Origin: Faecalicatena faecalis
GTDB lineage: Bacteria > Bacillota > Clostridia > Lachnospirales > Lachnospiraceae
Assembly (NCBI RefSeq): GCF_012524165.2
Contig: NZ_JABACJ020000023.1
Span: 16,251-80,250, forward strand
Reading direction: 5' to 3'
DNA length: 64,000 nt
Shown one piece after another: positions 1 through 7,413 of this stretch (position 1 is the first letter of the stretch; every line of letters starts with the position of its first letter). The position numbers and the translations under genes are program-made. The notes below the pieces were generated by a model. That model was not told the origin of the DNA. It was given only the letters and a program-made list of their open reading frames with translations, and did no database searches.

Positions 1-334
1 GATCACTGGAAGGAGAATCCTTGTACCAGAAACTGTCCGCTCCTATTCTTCTTGCCCGGTCTAAGAAGCGTCCTTCTAACATTGAGGTGACCATCACAAT
101 TTTAATCCGAGGGTAGAACTTCTTGATTTCTTCTGCTGCTGTCAGGCCATCGGAGTCATTTTCCGTGCAAATATCCATCAAAATCAAATCGATATGCCCC
201 TCACTACATCGAGCAAGTGCTGCATCTGCACGCGTTAATACACCTGCCACTTCACATTCACCACTTTTTTCCACACTAGAACACAAATACATACGGACAA
301 GTGCCTGATCCTCAACAATTAGTATCTTTTTCAC
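1..334 (-). CDS. Response regulator, receiver domain (C-terminus beyond window)
   Basis: The frame opens with GTG at 334, 9 bases after a GGGG ribosome binding site, and runs off the left edge. The translation starts VKKILIVEDQALVR, contains LILMD with the expected phospho-acceptor Asp, then VMVTS (conserved Thr/Ser) and a late Lys in WYKD. These are the hallmarks of a CheY-like receiver domain. The output domain lies outside the window; with a NarL-like kinase upstream a LuxR-type HTH would be expected, but that is inference. It starts 24 bases after the kinase stop codon, so the two are co-transcribed and probably form a phosphorelay pair. Confidence 0.85.
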   Translation of the reverse strand, partial: MKKILIVEDQALVRMYLCSSVEKSGECEVAGVLTRADAALARCSEGHIDLILMDICTENDSDGLTAAEEIKKFYPRIKIVMVTSMLEGRFLDRARRIGADSFWYKDSPSSD

Positions 335-358
335 AGCTCTTCATCCCCTTTCTAAGAG

Positions 359-1318
359 CTAATTCTTTGGTATATCTATTATCAAAGAAAACTTTGGCAA
401 ACTCTGTACATTCATCGTACCTCCCGCTGCCTCTATCCGATGACGCAAATTGGTAAGACCTCCGCCTTCCATAATCGTTTGCTCCGGCTGCTTGCCATTA
501 TTCCCTATCATCACCGTATAATTATCTGCATTGTTCCAAATATTTATCTCAAGTTCCGTTGCCTGTGCATACTGGATTGCATTATTCAGGCAGACTTGCA
601 TCGCAACATACATCAAATCTGCCGCACTTCCCTTAGGCTCTTCTCCCTTCATCTGTACCATCACACCACTACTCTTTGCATCGTGAAACAGTTTTTCCTT
701 TGCGGACAAAAGAGCCGCTTCCCGAAAGGCAATACTTTTTTCCCATTCCTGAAGCACCATTCCTGCATCCACCTCACCTAGATCTCCGGCAAGATACTGC
801 TTTGTTACCGTAATGCTGGCAGCCAGACTATCGTGCATCGCAGATTTTGCAGCCAAAAGTTCCTTCTCCTTGGCAACCGCCTCAACATTTTCAGAAAGTT
901 CACGAAGCTTCTTTGCATCTTCGTCAAGCTTCCTATTATCATCTGCAAGCTGCACCAGTGCCCGATGTAATTCTGTAATATCAGCAGCTGTAAGCTGGGT
1001 ATAGACTTCTCCATACCGGTCTGTTACTTTCGTCCATTCAAATTGCCATACCGTCTTATCCGGGAAACGATACGTATCCTCCATATCCGAAAGCCTTACC
1101 ACGCCATCCGGTGGTGAGGCAAGCGCAATCTTCACCTCACCAAGATATTGCATATCACTTTGGAACAGATATTGACTCAGACGATACATCTGCCGATTGC
1201 AAAGCACAATTCCTCCAAGATTGTCAAAGAAGCATACTGCTGTCGGAAGCTGATCAAAGCTTTCTTTAATTGCATTCACTCGGAGCTTTTTCCATTTACC
1301 CATTGTCCCCGCCTCCAA
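359..1318 (-). CDS. Cytoplasmic sensor histidine kinase (NarL/DesK-like GHKL ATPase)
   Basis: A 319-residue protein without membrane segments. An N-terminal PAS-like stretch is followed by a coiled coil (about 110-155) and a dimerisation/phosphotransfer box SAMHDSLAAS with the likely phospho-His. The C-terminal ATPase has an N-box (NNAIQYA), an IGNNGK segment and a glycine box GGGLTNLRHRI, the pattern of kinases that pair with NarL/LuxR regulators. Its start overlaps the upstream membrane protein by 23 bases, indicating translational coupling; Met6 (1303) is an alternative start. It lacks a sensor of its own, so it probably gets its signal from the upstream membrane protein and passes phosphate to the regulator encoded next. 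The signal is unknown. Confidence 0.8.
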   Translation of the reverse strand: MEAGTMGKWKKLRVNAIKESFDQLPTAVCFFDNLGGIVLCNRQMYRLSQYLFQSDMQYLGEVKIALASPPDGVVRLSDMEDTYRFPDKTVWQFEWTKVTDRYGEVYTQLTAADITELHRALVQLADDNRKLDEDAKKLRELSENVEAVAKEKELLAAKSAMHDSLAASITVTKQYLAGDLGEVDAGMVLQEWEKSIAFREAALLSAKEKLFHDAKSSGVMVQMKGEEPKGSAADLMYVAMQVCLNNAIQYAQATELEINIWNNADNYTVMIGNNGKQPEQTIMEGGGLTNLRHRIEAAGGTMNVQSLPKFSLIIDIPKN

Positions 1319-2921
1319 TCTGTGTTCGAATAAGCCATAACCCTTCCTCCATACAGGCTGTCACTTTCGAGGATACCACCTCCAAAAGATCACCCTCACA
1401 TTCCACAGAAAGGTTCATCTCCGTATCGGACAAAGAAAGAAAAAGCGAATGTAAACCACCTCTCGTCATTCCCACTACATCTTTCACCAGTTCCAGCAGA
1501 CGAGCGACTTCTGATGTACGCATCGCCCTTGTTGTGAGATATGCTACCCCACATTCTGTTCCTCCTGCATTTAACGCACGCACAGCTTCATCAAAAGTCA
1601 GACGAATCTCCTGTTGTGGCAGCATCTCGTATTCCTTGCCAAGGAAATACAGATTCGCACTTCGCTTAATATATGTACCAATCAGCATGATTTCCTTCAT
1701 ATAAGCCCGTAGTTCATCTGCATCAGCATCCTTACACAATGCAAGTAATTCACATATCCGGTCGGTCTGTTTTCCATGCTTTGCTTCCAGCTCATCATAA
1801 ATACGATTCTTCTCAGCCAGCTCATGTAACTGCTTCTCTATCAAATAAGCATCGTGCAGTTTCTTTTTATTTTCTTCCATTTTGACCTTATTGGCATTCA
1901 AGTGGCTGCGAAGTTCTGTCAATTGACGGATATTATCCCCCCAGACAGTATAACCAATCTTGATTGGCGCTGAAGAAATACGCATTCCCTCTGGACTGAT
2001 GATCGTTTGTCCATCCTGCGGACAGACCATGTCCTCTCTTGCCGTCTTAGAGCGGAGCAGCACGCGACCATTCTGGTCAACAATACAGGACACCAGTGTC
2101 GTTGCCTGAAATAACCCGACATACCCAGTATTGGACTGTATCATCCTGCAATGGATACAGCTTTCATAAATCGATGCATACAACAGACAAAACATAGCAT
2201 TCATATCGCCAAACATAAAACGTACCTTTGGGAAATCCACCAGATACAGCAATCCGTACAATAACATGACACAGCCTAGGATAAATGGCATCATTCGCTT
2301 TCTGCCAATTTCCGGAACACGACTTTGCCGTAATAAATGAATGATGGTAAACAACATGCAAACAACCATCCATCCCAGACACGCAAAATATAGCAGGCGA
2401 TGAGAATATACCTTGTTATCAGGCACTCCCGGAATCCCGCTTTTGAAGACAAATACCCGTTGATGCAGGTCATTTGTAATCACTGCCAGAAATAACAGCG
2501 CAGGAATCACTGCCAGTATCTGACTCTTCGCAGGCAGCCGGTAAGACTCAGGCTTCCCCATATACATAGCAACATACACCCCAAGGAGCGGAATAAACAG
2601 CATGGGAAGGTAATACAGATACCACAGATAACGCGCTACCGTCAGATTAGTAACGATCTCATATTTAAATGTCCGAAAAATCATCCATATCAGTATCAAG
2701 GCTGCCATCAGACGCAGACAATGCAATACTGGCTTCTGAATGATACGCTGATCCAGGGAATATCCCCACAGGACAAACAACAACAGATATAATGCAGCAC
2801 GTACATAACTTGGATTGCTTCCGCCAATGTCATACATAGCAAGAAACCGGCAAGCATATGCTACTGCAATAATCCCAAAAACAAGAATCCTCATGCATAA
2901 TTGTCTGGTGTTTCGTTTCAC
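1296..2921 (-). CDS. Seven-TM-type membrane sensor protein with degenerate kinase-like C-terminus
   Basis: 541 residues starting at GTG. Roughly residues 1-250 hold seven or eight hydrophobic segments, like the 7TM N-terminal domain of Firmicute sensor kinases. A PAS-like stretch (near TLVSCIVDQNGRVLLRS) and a long charged coiled coil (about 335-395) follow. The C-terminus looks like a worn ATPase or dimerisation region: I see no N-box or glycine box and no clear phospho-His. I therefore call it a sensor or helper that works with the intact cytoplasmic kinase encoded just downstream (23-base overlap). The GTG overlaps the TGA of a small upstream frame. Confidence 0.65.
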   Translation of the reverse strand: MKRNTRQLCMRILVFGIIAVAYACRFLAMYDIGGSNPSYVRAALYLLLFVLWGYSLDQRIIQKPVLHCLRLMAALILIWMIFRTFKYEIVTNLTVARYLWYLYYLPMLFIPLLGVYVAMYMGKPESYRLPAKSQILAVIPALLFLAVITNDLHQRVFVFKSGIPGVPDNKVYSHRLLYFACLGWMVVCMLFTIIHLLRQSRVPEIGRKRMMPFILGCVMLLYGLLYLVDFPKVRFMFGDMNAMFCLLYASIYESCIHCRMIQSNTGYVGLFQATTLVSCIVDQNGRVLLRSKTAREDMVCPQDGQTIISPEGMRISSAPIKIGYTVWGDNIRQLTELRSHLNANKVKMEENKKKLHDAYLIEKQLHELAEKNRIYDELEAKHGKQTDRICELLALCKDADADELRAYMKEIMLIGTYIKRSANLYFLGKEYEMLPQQEIRLTFDEAVRALNAGGTECGVAYLTTRAMRTSEVARLLELVKDVVGMTRGGLHSLFLSLSDTEMNLSVECEGDLLEVVSSKVTACMEEGLWLIRTQIGGGDNG

Positions 2922-3031
2922 GTAATGAAGCCCTCGCTTTCTCTTGGACTCTCAGTTCCAAGTTCTCTTCTTATTCCAATCTCTTCGGAATACCTCGCTC
3001 TTCCTGCTGCAAGATACGCATCATACAACAC
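2918..3031 (-). CDS. Possible 37-residue ORF directly upstream of the membrane sensor
   Basis: A short frame starting GTG-TTG, six bases after AAAGG, whose TGA stop overlaps the GTG start of the membrane sensor (GTGA overlap), an arrangement typical of coupled genes. The peptide (VLYDAYLAAGRARY... to EGFIT) is hydrophilic, with no signal peptide or cysteine motif. A competing frame at 2971-3033 starts with ATG behind the same AAAGG and would encode 20 residues (MCCMMRILQQEERGIPKRLE). Both lie in the leader of the operon. Either could be a signal or leader peptide, or neither may be translated. No family recognised. Confidence 0.3.
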   Translation of the reverse strand: MLYDAYLAAGRARYSEEIGIRRELGTESPRESEGFIT

Positions 3032-3078
3032 ATGACACCTTTCTACTGTGCATCTGAAGCAATCTCGTATCTAAAATA

Positions 3079-3107
3079 ATTATAATATACCCCACTTTTT
3101 TCCGCAA
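3079..3107 (-). promoter_or_regulatory. Promoter of the sensor/kinase operon
   Basis: On the minus strand TTGCGG (3107-3102) is separated by 17 bases from a perfect TATAAT (3084-3079). It sits about 150 bases upstream of the membrane sensor start and downstream of the terminator at 3356, so the sensor operon has its own promoter and is not simply read from the conjugation operon. Confidence 0.6.
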
Positions 3108-3233
3108 CGCATTCACAACAATTCATGATTTTCAAACCAGTGGACAATCTTGTAAGGCATGGTGCTAGGAAAATCAAATCCCTGTTTTTACAATAGGATA
3201 CTGGATGCGCAGATTATGAAATACTGGAAGCTC

Positions 3234-3262
3234 TTGTGAAACAGACGGATTTATGCTATAAT
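3234..3262 (+). promoter_or_regulatory. Promoter-like sequence on the plus strand, no clear target gene
   Basis: TTGTGA, 17 bases, TATAAT: a good sigma-A match. Downstream frames (ATG at 3278 or 3300) soon run antisense into the conjugation operon and have poor ribosome binding sites. It may drive an antisense RNA over the operon end, or be a relic of a lost gene. The rest of 2922-3350 shows only the small ORF and promoter above and decayed-looking sequence. Confidence 0.35.
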
Positions 3263-3346
3263 TTAATTTGAAAAGGTATGCCCAATCCTACTGATATCAA
3301 TGTCATGGAGGGAGCTAAAGCAGTCAGGGAAAATGGCTGTATTAAA

Positions 3347-3379
3347 ACACAAAAAGGACGCAGGATTACTCCCACGCCC
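3347..3379 (-). terminator. Intrinsic terminator at the end of the conjugation operon
   Basis: Minus-strand hairpin of about ten pairs (3379-3356: GGGCGTGGGA / TCCTGCGTCC with G-T pairs, GTAA loop), followed at once by TTTTTG. It lies 7 bases after the stop codon of the last small frame and marks the 3' end of the long minus-strand operon. Confidence 0.75.
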
Positions 3380-3385
3380 AAATTA

Positions 3386-3547
3386 CTATCTGGCTTTATC
3401 TGTCCTTACCATTGGCACTTCTTTCGCTGCTTCAACCTTCATATCTGCACCGCCTCTTGCTTCAAATGCATCCGCATTGTACTGATACTCATATGCTTCA
3501 GCAACCATTGGAGCATACACAATCTCTGCGTTGACTTTCTTTCCACC
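3386..3547 (-). pseudogene. Short conserved-looking frame, probably a frameshifted or truncated last gene
   Basis: An open frame of 53 codons ending KVEAAKEVPMVRTDKAR. Its composition looks like real coding sequence (NAEIVYAPMVAEAYEYQYNA). No standard start lies at its head. A GTG preceded by GAGG sits one base out of frame just upstream (near 3546); one extra A in the AAAGAAAG run would join it to this frame as VERKVNAE... It starts about 40 bases after the YodL gene stop and ends just before the terminator. It is either a small gene with a one-base deletion or one with an unusual start. Family not recognised. Confidence 0.4.
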
Positions 3548-3583
3548 TTATTCCTCGTGCTCTCCTTATGCTTTTTGTTGGCT

Positions 3584-6337
3584 TTACATTACGCCCCGAT
3601 CAGCTCCTCTCTCCGGCTTATCTTTTCCCTGTTTTTCTTGAATTTTCCTCTTATTGATTTCCAGTCTTTCATGAATGGAAGGCTTCTTTGCTTTCGCAGC
3701 CACCTTCTTATCTTCTGTCCACATAATCAAAGCCTCTTTCCCAGCAGTCTTCGTATTTTTCACTTTCGTCTCTGCGGTTGCTCTTTCTCTTCCTGTCAAA
3801 ACGTCTTGTTTTTCTGCAATCTGCTGTTCTCTCCGCTCCTGCACACCTTTTTCTTCTAGACTACAAAAGCTCTGCAAATACGGCAATACATGATTCTGCA
3901 TATCTGTCAGATCTTCCATATACTTCTGATACTCTTCATTACCTTTTCCTTGCTGATAACTGATCCAGCTTTCATCTGTCAATTTCATTTCATTCTGCAT
4001 CTTTAACTGACTGATGATACCGCCGTTTCCGGTGCCAATATCTATCTTACCTTGAAAATGATGCAGCATCTTGTCACCCTTCTCAGCATAATATACTGTA
4101 AAAAACATCTGTGCTGTCGTTTTTGGTTCGTTGGTGTTTAGATCACGTTCAGCATACCAGACTTTGTCCTGTTCTACGGTTTTGGAATCCAAATCAGATA
4201 ACTTCTGGCATCTTGGATTCCCCAGCTCACTTTTCTCACAATAATTCACATACACCATCGGTTCCATATCTTTTGGAAGTTCCGGTTCATAGGCTTTCAG
4301 TCTTTCCATCAATACACCTGCACGCACAGAATGATCGCATTCCTCGTCTACGATATCCTTCAGATACGAAATATAGGAATGAATATTCCCGCTTCGCAAA
4401 TCCAGCATTACTTCCTGTACCGTATTTTCTCCCGTCTCCACATTATCTCGATACTCATACGGATCAAAAGCTTCTGCAATCTCATCCAGTGCCTCTGCTA
4501 ACTGTTCTGTGGTCATCTTCTCTGGATACATTGCTTCTCGAACATCCCGCATCGGAACGTACTTATAGTCAGGTAATGCTTCATGAATTTTCTCAATTCC
4601 TTCCCTTACTAGTGCAAATTCTCCATAAAATCGAACATCGTCCATCAGATTTCCAAGTACTGTATTTCCTTTTACAATTGCAAATTCAGCGTCATCGTAG
4701 TAACTGTCTTCCGGATCACGATAAATAATTCCCATTGAGCATCCAAGATAGGCAGTTTCTGGATTCTCTCTATATTTTTCATAGACTGCAGCTATCTGAT
4801 TAACATCGGTACTTTTTTCATAAGCCCCCATATCGTGAAACTCATCGCATTCTGTGGCGAAATATTCCAGATACGGTTCTTTCTTCGGTGGCATATTATT
4901 AAGGATGTTATCAATCATGTTGTAATTTGCCTCTTCCAGTTCCTCTACCTTTGCCAGTGGTTTATATTCGCCCTGGCTTTTCTGAATCTCTGCCATTACA
5001 ATCTCATCCATTTCTTCTACTTTTTCCATCAACTGATCATAATCCCCACGGATGCGTTCTCCAGTCCAGTCTTCGTCTTCCAAAAGTTCTTCCGCCGCTT
5101 CTTCAATAGAAATTTCATCATTCTCATAAACGCCACCATCCATCAAGCGGAAATCTTCATCATAAAAGGAATAATCATATCCTTCTTCTGTTATCTGAAT
5201 AGCAAAGTAACGTTCTCCTACCTCATATGCCAGTTCACTAAGAACCTGTTCTTCCAGATTCAGGAAAGAATCCAGCTGTTCAAAACTGATACTGTCTACA
5301 AAATGAGCGGTTACTTTTTCCCCGTCATTCAGAACTACGATATCACTGACAGACAGGGAATGTCCACGGAAGTCTTCCGGTCTGTCAATGTTGAACTTTT
5401 CAAAAATATCATCCAGTGACATATTTCCTGATAATTCACCAACATAGACCAGCTTATAATCTTCTTTTTTTATCTGCATACCATGACTTTCAATAAAACT
5501 CATATTCATAAATGCATAGTTTTCTCCCGGTGAATCATCCCGGATCTGATAAATTCCAAATGTCCTTCTTGTTCCTAACAACAGGTTTGCTTCTTTCAAA
5601 GATTGAATCTGTGGATATTTCTGCATTTCCCATTCCAGGTTACGAAAACGCTCCCGTTCTGCCATGGACATCTGATAATGCTCCGGTCCTCGTTCAATTT
5701 CCATGCGTTCTGTGACATACATCGGTGATGAAAAATTAGTGATCAGATAGATATCTGCTCCAGCATCGTATAATTTCAATGCTTCTTCCTGGTCAATGAC
5801 ACCCATAGGCTCCTGAAATGCTCCAAAATCTTCATCGGCATAATCCAGATTCTGATCCCTTATCCGTTCCCACATCTGTAATTCCATGCCAAACAGACCT
5901 TCATGCGCCTGTATCATTTCTTTACTTGCATACTCTCCCTTGCCGCCATCGCTGCCCAGGCAATAAATCTTAGAACCCATTCTGTGATAATCCAAAGCTG
6001 CTTCTTTTCTGAGCGGTACCATATCCTCTGCTGTATATCCATAATCACGTAATTCCAGCTTGCCTATGGTTGGATCTGGTAAGTCCTGAATATCCATTTT
6101 TGCATCATCCAGAAGTTCCTCTACTTTATCTTCATCTGCCTGATTGATTGCATCTGTCAGATTTCTTACCAACGTCCTTACTTTCTCTTCCTCGCCAATC
6201 AGATTTGCATATTCAAAAATCTGTTCCTTTACATCCGCTGGAATCTCTATTTCCATGTGTTCTGCACGGTCTATCTGTTCCTGCGTATATTCCTGCATTT
6301 TCTGCGTTTCTTTTCCTGTTATCATATTTCTAGCCAT
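3584..6337 (-). CDS. Large YodL-domain protein of conjugative elements
   Basis: 917 residues starting at ATG after CAGGAGGAATTTGA. The most recognisable part (about 265-375) is a YodL-like domain with the family signature FNIDRPEDFRGHSLSVSD. It is preceded by an acidic helical region and a segment around ADIYLITNFSSPMYV, of a kind often found N-terminal to YodL. A C-terminal part of about 120 residues is basic and helical and resembles the tails of neighbouring ICE proteins (SIHERLEINKRKIQEKQ). No enzymatic motif is visible. Such proteins occur beside the giant methylase-helicase in ICEs of gut Firmicutes; their role is unknown. It is the last large gene of the operon. Confidence 0.7.
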   Translation of the reverse strand: MARNMITGKETQKMQEYTQEQIDRAEHMEIEIPADVKEQIFEYANLIGEEEKVRTLVRNLTDAINQADEDKVEELLDDAKMDIQDLPDPTIGKLELRDYGYTAEDMVPLRKEAALDYHRMGSKIYCLGSDGGKGEYASKEMIQAHEGLFGMELQMWERIRDQNLDYADEDFGAFQEPMGVIDQEEALKLYDAGADIYLITNFSSPMYVTERMEIERGPEHYQMSMAERERFRNLEWEMQKYPQIQSLKEANLLLGTRRTFGIYQIRDDSPGENYAFMNMSFIESHGMQIKKEDYKLVYVGELSGNMSLDDIFEKFNIDRPEDFRGHSLSVSDIVVLNDGEKVTAHFVDSISFEQLDSFLNLEEQVLSELAYEVGERYFAIQITEEGYDYSFYDEDFRLMDGGVYENDEISIEEAAEELLEDEDWTGERIRGDYDQLMEKVEEMDEIVMAEIQKSQGEYKPLAKVEELEEANYNMIDNILNNMPPKKEPYLEYFATECDEFHDMGAYEKSTDVNQIAAVYEKYRENPETAYLGCSMGIIYRDPEDSYYDDAEFAIVKGNTVLGNLMDDVRFYGEFALVREGIEKIHEALPDYKYVPMRDVREAMYPEKMTTEQLAEALDEIAEAFDPYEYRDNVETGENTVQEVMLDLRSGNIHSYISYLKDIVDEECDHSVRAGVLMERLKAYEPELPKDMEPMVYVNYCEKSELGNPRCQKLSDLDSKTVEQDKVWYAERDLNTNEPKTTAQMFFTVYYAEKGDKMLHHFQGKIDIGTGNGGIISQLKMQNEMKLTDESWISYQQGKGNEEYQKYMEDLTDMQNHVLPYLQSFCSLEEKGVQERREQQIAEKQDVLTGRERATAETKVKNTKTAGKEALIMWTEDKKVAAKAKKPSIHERLEINKRKIQEKQGKDKPERGADRGVM

Positions 6338-6356
6338 TCAAATTCCTCCTGTGTTC

Positions 6357-6403
6357 TAAAAAATGGCATAACCGGCAGAACCTTCTTCTACCAAATTATG
6401 CCA
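6357..6403 (-). terminator. Hairpin with T-run between helicase and YodL genes
   Basis: Perfect 8-bp outer stem TGGCATAA/TTATGCCA (6403-6396 with 6371-6364) plus an inner stem GGTAGAA/TTCTGCC, followed on the minus strand by TTTTTT. It lies in the gap between the helicase stop (6418) and the YodL start (6337) and would end or reduce transcription into the YodL gene. Confidence 0.65.
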
Positions 6404-6417
6404 TCTTTCCTGTTTAC

Positions 6418-7332
6418 TTATTCCAAACCGAAGTCCCGTTTTCTGGTTTCCTTGCCAGTTTCACTTTCCCGTTGACTCTTTTCTTTATAAATCTGCAGTT
6501 TTTCATGGATAGAACCACGTGCCGGTCTTTCTTCTTTCTCATCTGATTCAGACACCTCTGCTTCTGCATCTTCCCGTTCATCCATATTGAGCAATGCATT
6601 TAGCTCTGACAGTCGCTCCAGTTTCTGGTTCAACTCCTCTTCTTTTGGAAATGACTTTCCCACTTCTTCTTTCGCATTTGCCAGCTGTTCATACACTGTT
6701 TCCAGTCTTTGTTGTGCTTCTGAAAGCTTCTCTGGATAACTGTCCAACAGATTGTTGATACGGGTAATATTTCCAAGTGCATCTGCTCCAAGATGAACTT
6801 TCGAGACAGCCTCGTGTTTGACGGATAGTATAAATTCTTTACTCCATCCATCAAACTGAATCCTCATATTGAATCCCTGATAGTTTCCGATATCCATCGC
6901 AGCATCTACTGATTTTATATCTTTACATACCGCCAGAAGTGCTGCTCCTGCCTCTTTCTTTTCTGTGAACACTTTGCAACCAATCTCCATAGCAAACTGT
7001 TCTGTATCTGTGATTTTATGCTCCGAATAATGAGCGATATCTGCCTTGTAGCTGTCTATGATCTCCGTCAGTTTTGCAATCTGTTGTGGAAAGTTCCTTG
7101 CAATATCATCTTCCAAGCGGTACTGATTATTCATGTGGTTGGCTTTTAAAAGCTTTAATTTCGCCACATCCACATCTAATGCCATCTTCTCTTTTACTGC
7201 CGGATTTCCGGTTGCCAGTGCCTTGACCTCTGCATAGGAAAGTGCCGCTTCGTCCACATCTTCACAGCTTCGCACAGGTGCTTTACTGGTCATAATCTGA
7301 GAAATGAATTTCTGCTTATTCTCGATCAGCTG
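6418..7332 (-). CDS. Giant methylase/SNF2-helicase gene, 3' exon (after group II intron)
   Basis: This exon encodes the last 304 residues of the protein whose first 2256 are encoded at 9684-16451. It begins QLIENKQKFI, which continues the 5' exon end DSYMW in frame once the intron 7333-9683 is removed. The segment continues the helicase C-terminal region, then a long coiled coil (EKLSEAQQRLETVYEQL...) and an acidic tail. The frame happens to be open upstream into the intron (to 7413), so an automatic caller may invent a separate 331-residue protein starting in intron sequence; I reject that start. Confidence 0.85.
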   Translation of the reverse strand, partial: QLIENKQKFISQIMTSKAPVRSCEDVDEAALSYAEVKALATGNPAVKEKMALDVDVAKLKLLKANHMNNQYRLEDDIARNFPQQIAKLTEIIDSYKADIAHYSEHKITDTEQFAMEIGCKVFTEKKEAGAALLAVCKDIKSVDAAMDIGNYQGFNMRIQFDGWSKEFILSVKHEAVSKVHLGADALGNITRINNLLDSYPEKLSEAQQRLETVYEQLANAKEEVGKSFPKEEELNQKLERLSELNALLNMDEREDAEAEVSESDEKEERPARGSIHEKLQIYKEKSQRESETGKETRKRDFGLE

Positions 7333-7372
7333 GTCGAGTAGGTCAGCGGTATTACTACCGCTTTCCCCTCTA

Positions 7373-7406
7373 AGAACCGTGCGTGAGAGTTTCCCCTCAC
7401 ACGGCT
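7373..7406 (-). ncRNA. Group II intron domain V (catalytic hairpin)
   Basis: 34-base minus-strand hairpin beginning AGCCGTGTGAGG, with a GAAA tetraloop and a closing ...CGCACGGTTCT arm, the size and shape of domain V. The AGC catalytic triad is at its 5' end. Domain VI follows within three bases of its end. Confidence 0.85.
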
Positions 7407-7413
7407 CAAGCAC

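Noticed and set aside
3278..3859. Plus-strand ORFs behind a promoter-like sequence (starting 3278 and 3300)
   Set aside because: They run antisense through the end of the conjugation operon, lack a good ribosome binding site and show no domain; only the promoter-like sequence was kept.
4835..5419. Long plus-strand frames inside the YodL, adhesin (18804-19970, 21504-22361) and helicase genes
   Set aside because: Antisense shadows of well-supported minus-strand genes, without ribosome binding sites or domains.
7333..7413. Start of a 331-residue protein at 7413
   Set aside because: The first 27 codons lie in intron domains V and VI; the real coding sequence is the 3' exon beginning at 7332.
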